6,057 nucleotides of DNA. Source: Deltaproteobacteria bacterium. GTDB taxonomy: Bacteria > Desulfobacterota > Binatia > UBA9968. The stretch spans positions 1-6,057 of the forward strand of contig JAERMN010000523.1 in the NCBI GenBank assembly GCA_016844625.1. Direction: 5' to 3'. Positions 1 to 4,939 of this stretch are shown in pieces. Under the pieces are notes generated by a model. That model saw nothing but the letters and a program-made list of their open reading frames with translations, made no database searches and was not told the DNA's origin. The position numbers were made by a program, and so were the translations under genes. Every line of letters starts with the position of its first letter. Position 1 is the first letter of the stretch.

Positions 1-64
1 CGGCGCGCTCAACGGCGAATCACAAAGACGCATTTTCGCTGTGGCAGACTATTCCATGAGATGA
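1..64 (+). other. Left edge: possible 3' tail of an upstream gene
   Basis: Two plus-strand frames are open from the left edge and close just before the first repeat element. One ends with TGA at 57-59 (C-terminus ...NHKDAFSLWQTIP) and the other with TGA at 62-64 (C-terminus ...RRIFAVADYSMR). Either could be the last residues of a gene lying mostly outside the window. The tail is too short to name a family or to choose the frame. A stop directly ahead of the repeat element would match the pattern seen at the other two elements. Confidence 0.25.
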
Positions 65-156
65 CAAGGCAAAAGTTAAAAGGTAAAAGGCAAAATTAAG
101 AGGGCCACAGAGCCGATGGGTCTTCGAAAGTTTTTGCCTTTTTCCCTTTGCCTTTT
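64..156. repeat. Intergenic inverted element A, built of A-rich heptamers
   Basis: The left arm (64-98) is five contiguous 7-nt words: ACAAGGC, AAAAGTT, AAAAGGT, AAAAGGC and a weaker AAAATTA. The right arm (129-156) is four heptamers in the opposite sense: AGTTTTT, GCCTTTT, TCCCTTT, GCCTTTT. The longest perfect pairing is AAAAGGCAAAA at 85-95 with 132-142, separated by a 36-nt spacer. The arms can fold as a long A/T-rich hairpin. It lies directly upstream of the peroxiredoxin gene. Elements B and C, described below, share this architecture. The role is unknown; it may affect mRNA stability, attenuation or termination, or be a slippage-generated repeat. Confidence 0.75.
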
Positions 157-174
157 GAATTGGCCACTCTAAAT

Positions 175-178
175 GGAG
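175..178 (+). promoter_or_regulatory. Shine-Dalgarno site deciding the peroxiredoxin start
   Basis: GGAG lies five bases before the ATG at 184. An in-frame ATG at 148 would add 12 residues, but it falls inside the right arm of repeat element A and has no purine-rich site before it, so 184 is preferred. Confidence 0.7.
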
Positions 179-183
179 CCGTT

Positions 184-717
184 ATGAGCCTATTGCGCAT
201 TGGCGATCAAGCGCCGGAGTTCAAAGTTAAGGGAATCTTGCGCGGGCAAGTCGCCGAGTATTCGCTGGCGAGTTACAAAAGCAAATGGCTGGTGCAGTTT
301 TTCTATCCCGCCGATTTCACTTTCATTTGCCCGACGGAAGTCACCGGCTTCAGTAAAATGGCAAAGGACTTTGCCACTGAAGGCGCCGCGATTCTCGGCG
401 TCAGCGTCGACTCCATCGACAGCCACCGGTCGTGGGCCGAGGAATTGGGCGGTTTGGCATATCCGCTGCTAAGCGACGAAGCAAAAGCGCTGAGCCATGC
501 CTACGGCGTGCTCGATGAAAAAGAAGGCGTGGCGCTGCGTGCGACCTTCATTATCAATCCCGCCGGCGTTATCTGCTATCAAGTGGTCAGTCACGTGAAC
601 GTTGGCCGCAGCGTGGAAGAAACCCTGCGCGTTCTAAAAGCGCTTCGCACCGAGCGGCTCTGTCCGTCCGATTGGAAGCCGGGCGAGGCGACCGGAGATT
701 TGGGACTCAAATATTGA
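184..717 (+). CDS. Typical 2-Cys peroxiredoxin (AhpC/Prx1 type)
   Basis: Cytoplasmic thiol peroxidase that reduces hydrogen peroxide, organic hydroperoxides and probably peroxynitrite. From the 184 start it is 177 aa, slightly shorter than enteric AhpC. The active-site segment FYPADFTFICPTEV (about residues 39-52) gives the peroxidatic Cys49 with its Pro42 and Thr46 partners. The catalytic Arg of the RATFIINP segment is about residue 120. The resolving cysteine is Cys160 in LCPSDWKPGE near the C-terminus, so this is a typical dimeric 2-Cys enzyme rather than a 1-Cys form. An extra Cys131 follows the conserved Arg segment. No ahpF lies next to it, so the reductant (thioredoxin or a separate AhpF-like reductase) is not visible. 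Downstream lies the VIT transporter on the same strand, separated by repeat element B. The family is certain; the exact substrate is inferred. Confidence 0.95.
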   Translation: MSLLRIGDQAPEFKVKGILRGQVAEYSLASYKSKWLVQFFYPADFTFICPTEVTGFSKMAKDFATEGAAILGVSVDSIDSHRSWAEELGGLAYPLLSDEAKALSHAYGVLDEKEGVALRATFIINPAGVICYQVVSHVNVGRSVEETLRVLKALRTERLCPSDWKPGEATGDLGLKY

Positions 718-719
718 AG

Positions 720-813
720 AGCAATTCAAAATTAAAAGTTAAAAATTAAAAAATTTAGAGCTTCGCTCTGGTTGTGTCCGACTTTTTTAACTTTTAATTT
801 TGCATTTTTAATT
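720..813. repeat. Intergenic inverted element B, heptamer arms around a small hairpin
   Basis: The left arm (727-754) reads in 7-nt words CAAAATT, AAAAGTT, AAAAATT, AAAAAAT. The right arm (782-809) reads CTTTTTT, AACTTTT, AATTTTG, CATTTTT, and imperfect pairing runs on to 813. A perfect 19-nt inverted repeat joins 727-745 with 784-802 across a 38-nt spacer. That spacer contains its own hairpin, AGAGC-ttc-GCTCT (757-769). The element begins just after the peroxiredoxin stop and ends five bases before the VIT transporter ATG. The A/T-rich arms could act as a terminator or processing signal between the two genes, but no canonical GC stem followed by a U-tract is present. Confidence 0.8.
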
Positions 814-818
814 GATCG

Positions 819-1547
819 ATGTCTCTCGAAACCATCCAGCAAAAAAAGCAGCTCATCGAAAGCCGCTCGCGCATACGCGAGTTTGTCTTCGGCATTCAAG
901 ACGGTTTGATCAGCACGGTTGGGCTGCTCGCCGGCATGCAGAGCGCGACGGAAAATAATGGCGTCGTTATCGTCACTGGATTGACGGCGATGTTTTCCGG
1001 GGCGCTCTCGATGGCCACCGGTTCCTATCTTTCGTCCGGCGCGCAGAAAGATATTTTCGACAAAGAGATCGCCGACGCCGAGAAGCTCGCCGAAAGGGAA
1101 CCGTACATTGCCGCCGAAGGATTACTGAAAGCTCTCGGCGAAGAGGGACTGAGTAAGGAGCAAAGCTACCGCATGGTGAAGGTGCTGCTGCTCGAACGCA
1201 ACGTCTTTCTGCGCACCTTCCAAGAAAAAGTTTTCGGTCTGGGCAGCGCGGAAATCAACCAGCCATTTCAAGCAGCGCTGGTGATGGGCGTGTCTTTTAT
1301 CATTGGAGCGATTATCCCGATCGTGCCGTTTATCGTGATGGGCGGAGCGGCGGCACTTTACCTGTCGGTGTTCTTGAGCGCGGCCACGCTGTTTGTCGTT
1401 GGCGCGTTCAAAGGCCGGCTGGCCGGCCAGTCGCAGTTGGTTTCGGGCTTGCGATTCTTCGCCGTCGCGGTGAGCGCCGCTGGGTTGGGGTATTTGATCG
1501 GTCTCGTTGTGCAGTGGTTCTTTCCGGGGATTTCCATTCCCGCGTAG
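819..1547 (+). CDS. VIT1/CCC1 family iron/manganese transporter
   Basis: Membrane protein of 242 aa in the vacuolar-iron-transporter/CCC1 family, which moves Fe2+ and/or Mn2+ out of the cytoplasm. Family signatures are the first membrane segment with DGLISTVGLLAGM (about 28-40), then GALSMATGSYLSSGAQKD (about 61-78) in the second. A long Glu/Asp-rich cytoplasmic helical region with EREPYIAAEGLLKAL (about 75-145) corresponds to the metal-binding domain. Three further hydrophobic segments lie at about 152-172, 175-197 and 208-233, giving the usual five. Asp28 and Met65 fall where the family has conserved polar and Met residues along the pathway. The ATG at 819 follows repeat element B by only five bases and has no recognisable Shine-Dalgarno sequence. 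The first residues fit the family well, so the start is kept. Metal specificity and direction are inferred. Next to a peroxiredoxin, limiting free iron would suit oxidative-stress defence. Confidence 0.9.
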   Translation: MSLETIQQKKQLIESRSRIREFVFGIQDGLISTVGLLAGMQSATENNGVVIVTGLTAMFSGALSMATGSYLSSGAQKDIFDKEIADAEKLAEREPYIAAEGLLKALGEEGLSKEQSYRMVKVLLLERNVFLRTFQEKVFGLGSAEINQPFQAALVMGVSFIIGAIIPIVPFIVMGGAAALYLSVFLSAATLFVVGAFKGRLAGQSQLVSGLRFFAVAVSAAGLGYLIGLVVQWFFPGISIPA

Positions 1548-1579
1548 ACCGACAAGCACTCGCGCGAAGTCTTGAGTCT

Positions 1580-1665
1580 GGTCCTCTCCCCTAGCGGGAG
1601 AGCGTTAGAGTGAGGGGGATTCGATCCGGCGCCCCTGCCTCAATCTTTCCCCGTCGAGGGGAAGG
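1580..1665. repeat. Double-hairpin G/C-rich intergenic repeat, possible terminator of the VIT gene
   Basis: Two hairpins sit in tandem 37 bases after the VIT stop codon. The first is CTCTCCC-ctagc-GGGAGAG (1584-1590 with 1596-1602). The second is CTTTCCCC-gtcga-GGGGAAGG (1645-1652 with 1658-1665, one G-U pair). Between them is GTTAGAGTGAGGGGG. This resembles a widespread bacterial intergenic palindromic repeat whose chance translation reads like PLTLTLSR, which is also what the minus strand gives here. No T-run follows either stem, so intrinsic termination is possible but unproven. Confidence 0.6.
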
Positions 1666-1903
1666 AGGTCGGGAAGACGGTCCGCGCCCGCCAGGGGTCC
1701 TTATGTGCGCGGTGCGGCAGGCGGCGCGGTTGACGCACAGTTCGCAGGTTCCAATCCAGTGAAGCGCGACGGCCAAGTACGCGAACCCGGTGAGCAATAA
1801 TGAAGGCGGCAGCAGTAACTTCGGGGGATGCTCGAGCAACTGCGGCCCAGACTCCGACGGAGACATTCAGCGAGATGTCAGGGCGCAGGTGTTGCATTGA
1901 CGG
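1666..1903. other. Intergenic stretch, no gene supported
   Basis: About 240 bases between the double-hairpin repeat and the end of the minus-strand CoA-transferase. Several frames are open on both strands. One minus-strand frame contains a hydrophobic run (LLLTGFAYLAVALHWIG, within 1740-1820), and one plus-strand frame gives a short Gly/Ser/Cys-rich peptide ending at a TGA near 1900. None has a ribosome site with a family match I recognise. It may be decayed coding DNA or simply spacer between convergent genes. Confidence 0.4.
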
Positions 1904-3199
1904 CTACCACGCTGGCGCGGAGCTGCCCAACGTCGTTGCGGGTCGGTCCCACTGCATCGACGCGTCCCCGATTGTAACCGGGGACCGAAGCCGCCGGGCG
2001 GGCCCGAAGTCCGTTGCTTCAATAGATTCGGACCAATCTTCCTCGGTGGCGCGCCGAAGATCTCCGCCGGCTCCGCCGGCTGGACCGCTGACTAGCAGTT
2101 GCGCGGTACGCGCCAGGGATGTCAGCGCTGCGAATCCCTGCGCGGTGGCAACCCGTTGCGACAGACCGCGGACCACCGCCGCAGCCATGAGATATCCGGT
2201 CGTATGGTCCAATGCTTGAACCGGGAGGGGCGTTGGACGATCTTGCCCGAGGATTCTCATACCAGCGTCGGCGATACCTGAGCTCATTTGCACGAGGCTG
2301 TCGAAGCCTCTTCGATTGCGCCACGGACCGCCCCAACCATAGGCATTCAGTGAGACATCAACCAGACCCGGGCGAATTGCGCGAAGCGTCCGAGCGTCCA
2401 ACCCCAGATTGTCGAGCGCGTCGGACCGGTATCCGTGGACGAGGACGTCCGCGCGCCGCAGCAGGTCTAGGAAGACTGATCGTTCGCTCGAACTGCGCAG
2501 ATCGAGTCGGGCACAACGCTTTCCTAGTGTGACGTCCGGAATCACGCCTGGCTCGTCCCATACCGGTGGGTCGATTCGGAGCACGTCAGCCCCGAAGCCC
2601 GCTAGAAAGCGCGTGGCCACGGGGCCGGCTAGGACGCGCGTAAGATCAAGAACGCGGATTCCCCGCAGCGGGCGCTCCGGCGTTGAGGACAATGTGGAGT
2701 CGCTACAGTCGCCCGTTACCTGAGTTACCACCAGCGGCTCTCGGGATACGCTTTCGCCCTGCGCATGCGTCGCCCACGCTGCCATCGATCGCATCGCGGC
2801 AGCGCAACCATTATTCTGGACGACAGCCGTCTCGAGCGCATCGGCGCTCCAATTGACGACCGCGCGCGCCACCTCTGACTTATCGGCTGACACGCCCAAC
2901 ACGGACAAAGCCGCATCCCGATGATGCGGCGCGTTGGTGTGCAATCGGATCCACCCGTCGGCCGTCTGGTAGTCGCCCGCTATGGGATCCCAGGCCGCCG
3001 GCAGCTTCCAGCCGTCAGGCCGAATCGACCGCCCAAACCACAGCGATGACAGCCGTCGATTCACGGTCACGCGTGGCAGAGCCCCAAACCTAGTGGCAAC
3101 GAGTTGCGCAACGGCCGCCCCTGCGGCGGCTACAGCAGCCGTGGCTAAGTCCGACACGGCAAACACGGACGGCAGATCACCCGAGCCTGCAAAATACAC
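1904..3199 (-). CDS. CaiB/BaiF (family III) CoA-transferase, two-part form
   Basis: Predicted cytoplasmic acyl-CoA transferase or related racemase-type enzyme of 431 aa, moving CoA between carboxylic acids by the family III mechanism. The N-terminal half (about 8-155) has the motifs LPSVFAVSDLA, VNRRLSSLWF, DGWIRLHTNAPHH and NNGCAAAMRS. This half resembles the C-terminal lobe of standard family members. From about 175 the canonical N-terminal lobe begins: RPLRGIRVLDLTRVLAGP, GADVLRIDPP, LGKRCARLDLR, RADVLVHGYRSDALDNLGLD and GFDSLVQMSSGIA. The expected catalytic aspartate is Asp331 in LPVQALDHTTGYLM, and the C-terminus ends in a family-like LGSSAPAW. The start is GTG with only a weak upstream AGG. 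Five codons upstream is an in-frame TAG, although the four codons between them (ALAN) still read like the family, so the N-terminus may be clipped. It is visibly GC-richer than its neighbours and has no pathway partner, so the substrate is unknown. Confidence 0.85.
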   Translation of the reverse strand: MYFAGSGDLPSVFAVSDLATAAVAAAGAAVAQLVATRFGALPRVTVNRRLSSLWFGRSIRPDGWKLPAAWDPIAGDYQTADGWIRLHTNAPHHRDAALSVLGVSADKSEVARAVVNWSADALETAVVQNNGCAAAMRSMAAWATHAQGESVSREPLVVTQVTGDCSDSTLSSTPERPLRGIRVLDLTRVLAGPVATRFLAGFGADVLRIDPPVWDEPGVIPDVTLGKRCARLDLRSSSERSVFLDLLRRADVLVHGYRSDALDNLGLDARTLRAIRPGLVDVSLNAYGWGGPWRNRRGFDSLVQMSSGIADAGMRILGQDRPTPLPVQALDHTTGYLMAAAVVRGLSQRVATAQGFAALTSLARTAQLLVSGPAGGAGGDLRRATEEDWSESIEATDFGPARRLRSPVTIGDASMQWDRPATTLGSSAPAW

Positions 3200-3229
3200 G
3201 TTCGCAAGCGCCTATCGTGGTCAAAAACT

Positions 3230-3248
3230 GGCGTGTCTGGGACACGTC
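3230..3248. promoter_or_regulatory. Candidate operator palindrome upstream of the CoA-transferase
   Basis: CGTGTC-tgg-GACACG (3232-3237 with 3241-3246) is a perfect 6-bp inverted repeat, extended by one G-T and one G-C pair. It lies about 33 bases upstream of the GTG start of the CoA-transferase. A weaker CTCAG/CTGAG inverted pair follows at 3249-3265. Position and symmetry suit a regulator-binding site in a divergent promoter region, but a chance palindrome is possible. Confidence 0.35.
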
Positions 3249-3512
3249 CTCAGATGAGTACTGAGCATGTGCATGATCTGACTTGGTTGAATCAAGACTC
3301 ATAGCGGTATGCCCGAAAGTAACTCGACACCGATATCATTCGAGGTCACGCTGTATAGGAAATTTAAACCACCTTTTCTTCTGCGCCGAGCAATATCGCC
3401 GGACCGGGGGAGTTGTCAATCGCACAAGTGTCTGGTTGAAACTACACTCTTGCCGGGCTTGCTCATAAAGCCGAGTCGCACGTTCATTGAAGTTCTGTTT
3501 AAGATTCACAGC

Positions 3513-3517
3513 GGAGG
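3513..3517 (+). promoter_or_regulatory. Strong Shine-Dalgarno site of the 43-codon ORF
   Basis: GGAGG five bases before the ATG at 3523 is the best ribosome-binding site in the window. It is the main reason for calling the short ORF that follows. Confidence 0.65.
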
Positions 3518-3522
3518 TCAGT

Positions 3523-3654
3523 ATGAGTAATTCTGTTCGATTTCCAAGGGCGATTAGACATTCTTACTGGTATCCGGTGAAAAATCTGCAATGGTATGAT
3601 CGATCCGTTTTGTCGACGCCCGCGCAAATTGGCAATAATAGGCCGTTCATGTGA
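3523..3654 (+). CDS. Small ORF, 43 aa, unknown function
   Basis: I do not recognise this protein. It begins with ATG after a well-spaced GGAGG, runs 43 codons and ends in TGA. The peptide is basic and aromatic, with RAIRHSYWYPVKNLQWYDR at about residues 9-27, and has no signal peptide or membrane segment. The SYWYPV segment faintly recalls the N-terminus of Rieske-type oxygenases, so it might be a remnant of a longer gene, but nothing after it supports that. It lies 48 bases upstream of the DUF2332 start on the same strand with a hairpin in between. It may be a leader peptide, a small protein co-transcribed with DUF2332, or a gene fragment. Confidence 0.45.
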   Translation: MSNSVRFPRAIRHSYWYPVKNLQWYDRSVLSTPAQIGNNRPFM

Positions 3655-3655
3655 T

Positions 3656-3677
3656 CGTTCTCGCTGTCCAGAGAACG
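3656..3677 (+). promoter_or_regulatory. Hairpin between the small ORF and DUF2332
   Basis: CGTTCTC at 3656-3662 pairs perfectly with GAGAACG at 3671-3677 around an 8-nt loop. It starts two bases after the stop codon of the 43-codon ORF and ends 16 bases before the AAGGA site ahead of DUF2332. No T-run follows, so it is not a standard terminator. It could be a leader structure, a protein-binding inverted repeat or chance. Confidence 0.35.
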
Positions 3678-3702
3678 TATCAGTAGTAGGGGGAAGGAAT
3701 TC

Positions 3703-4733
3703 ATGTCAAAACGGCTTCAGAAATCTTCGAACGCTTCGCCCGAGATGAGTTTCACAACACTTCACCGCTTTACGAACGGCTCTCACGGGGTGTCGCCCAA
3801 GACCCGGAGTTGCTCGCGCTTGCGGCTCAGTGTCGGAAGGAAGAGCGCATGCCGAATTTATTTTTCGCAGCGGTTCACTATCTATTGCTCAAAGGTATTT
3901 CTCATCCTCTTGCTCGGTTCTACAAAAGTCTCGGTGGTTCATACGCTGTGAGCGATGATCCAATGCCTGACTTTCGCTCTTTTTGTTTACAGCAGGTCGA
4001 GCGAATACGTGAACTAATCGCTGTTCGCTTGGTGCAAACCAACGAGGTGAGTCGCTGTGCCGGACTAGCGCCGGTACTCGTTGCGGCATCCAAGGATGTT
4101 TCGGGTCGGCCTCTGTATCTAGTGGATATCGGCGCGAGCGCGGGCCTAAACCTTTTCTGGGATCGCTACGGATATAAATACGGAGATCGGATCGAGGCTG
4201 GCGATAAAAATTCGCCCGTTCAAATTGAATGCGCATTGCGAGGAACGACGCTACCGCCGTTTCCAGCTATCTTTCCGCAGGTCACTGGACGCGTGGGAGT
4301 GGACTTGAGTCCTCTCGACTTGCGAGTGGAGGAAGACGCGCTTTGGCTCTGCGCTCTAATCTGGCCTGAGCACGAGAAACGATCTCAACTATTGCACGAT
4401 GCCATTGACATGGTGCTTCAGCAACCGCCGCAGTTAGTGGCCGGGGATGGCGCCGATAAGCTGCCCGATATTATCACCGCGGTGCCTGCTGGATCGGTAC
4501 TCTGCATCGTGCGGATTTTTACTAATTTACCCCGGCAGAGCAGCGAAAGATTTCGCGCGATAGTTTCAGCATACGGGGCCAAACACGATGTCTTGATGAT
4601 TACGATCCGGGGGCATGGCAGCGACGACTCACAGCTGGTGTTAACTTCATTCATAAATGGCCAGCGAAATGAACGGAGTCTCGCTTATATGCAAAACCAT
4701 GGTAATTGGATTGAATGGTTGAATCACAGTTGA
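3703..4733 (+). CDS. DUF2332 family protein, start frameshifted
   Basis: Function unknown in the family. The segment YLVDIGASAGLNLFWDRYGY (about residues 139-158 of the repaired protein) looks like a glycine-rich SAM-binding loop, so a methyltransferase-like fold is plausible but inferred. Family-like blocks run along the whole length: EIFERFARDEFHNTSPLYERL, PNLFFAAVHYLLLKG, RGTTLPPFPAIFPQV, VDLSPLDL, LIWPE and LVAGDGADKLP. The best start, ATG at 3703 after AAGGA (3694-3698), is in a different frame from this homology. The homologous frame opens after tandem TAG TAG (3684-3689) and has no normal start before TTG 3810 or ATG 3849, yet matches the family from about 3708. One extra A in the run at 3708-3711 would join them as MSKTASEIFERF... 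and give 343 aa, the usual family length. So this is an indel mutation, an assembly error or a -1 slip on AAA. Starting at 3810 would remove about 36 conserved residues. Confidence 0.8.
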
Positions 4734-4749
4734 GGTGACCAGGCGAACG

Positions 4750-4776
4750 TGGAACAGAATTAGTAATTCTGTTCCA
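4750..4776. terminator. Perfect palindrome after DUF2332, possible terminator
   Basis: A 12-bp stem (4750-4761 with 4765-4776, beginning TGGAACAGAATT) with a 3-nt loop starts 16 bases after the DUF2332 stop. Stem strength and position fit transcription termination between convergent genes, but there is no U-tract on either side. A regulator site or a mobile-element end is an alternative. Confidence 0.5.
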
Positions 4777-4846
4777 AAACGACTGCTTCTCTCCCAAGGC
4801 GCCCTTGATATTGTTGGGCTTTAACGCGGCCCGATGCCGTTGCTTT

Positions 4847-4872
4847 GGAACAAAACTCTGGAGCAGTGTTCC
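4847..4872. repeat. Second GGAACA/TGTTCC inverted repeat
   Basis: GGAACA (4847-4852) is inverted as TGTTCC (4867-4872) around 14 bases, with CTC-tg-GAG nested inside. The outer words are the same as those of the palindrome at 4750-4776, and the overall length is nearly equal (26 versus 25 bases from GGAACA to TGTTCC). The two structures lie about 70 bases apart in the convergent gap. Confidence 0.4.
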
Positions 4873-4908
4873 TTCCTACCCCGCGGTGTCTAATAAATGG
4901 AGCTTTCG

Positions 4909-4932
4909 GTTTATTCGTTGGCGCGAATACCG
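4909..4932 (-). terminator. Weak hairpin after endonuclease IV
   Basis: TATTCG (4912-4917) pairs with CGAATA (4924-4929) around six bases. The stem extends by CGG/CCG only if a bulge of two T is allowed. It lies about 10 bases beyond the endonuclease IV stop on the minus strand and has no following U-tract, so a role as terminator is tentative. Confidence 0.25.
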
Positions 4933-4939
4933 CATGTAG

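Larger units (their letters stand above)
3200..3522. other. Divergent intergenic region between CoA-transferase and the small ORF
   Basis: About 320 bases separate the minus-strand CoA-transferase from the plus-strand ORF at 3523. The region should hold both divergent promoters, but no convincing -35/-10 pair with good spacing stands out. Short palindromes cluster at its left end (3230-3270). A 73-codon plus-strand frame (3309-3530) overlaps the next start by a few bases. It lacks a ribosome site and recognisable motifs, so I do not call it a gene. Codon and base composition look less GC-rich than in the CoA-transferase. Confidence 0.5.

Noticed and set aside
64..156. Possible CRISPR-like array in the tandem repeats
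   Set aside because: The words are 7-9 nt, contiguous without spacers, and arranged as inverted arms; this is not a repeat-spacer structure, and no cas genes are present.
1122..1559. A 145-codon minus-strand frame opposite the VIT transporter
   Set aside because: It is very rich in Arg, His and Gln without motifs and lies wholly antisense to a clear membrane-protein gene; it is a shadow frame.
1738..1765. GGTTCCAATCC resembling a tRNA T-loop
   Set aside because: The flanking bases do not form a proper five-base-pair T stem and no acceptor, D or anticodon arms are found.
1591..1866. A minus-strand frame with a hydrophobic run that looks like a membrane helix
   Set aside because: Its C-terminal part is the chance translation of the double-hairpin repeat, and the start lacks support; hydrophobicity alone is not enough.
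3309..3530. A 73-codon plus-strand frame overlapping the 43-codon ORF start
   Set aside because: No ribosome site and no recognisable motif; the downstream ATG has the far better initiation signal.
3703..3951. An 82-codon frame starting at the best ATG ahead of DUF2332
   Set aside because: After the first three codons it has no family character and is the out-of-frame reading of DUF2332; it matters only as evidence of the frameshift.
4813..4830. GTTGGGC as a possible integron attC inverse core
   Set aside because: No matching RYYYAAC partner at the right distance and no integrase; the fit to a seven-base degenerate motif is easily due to chance.
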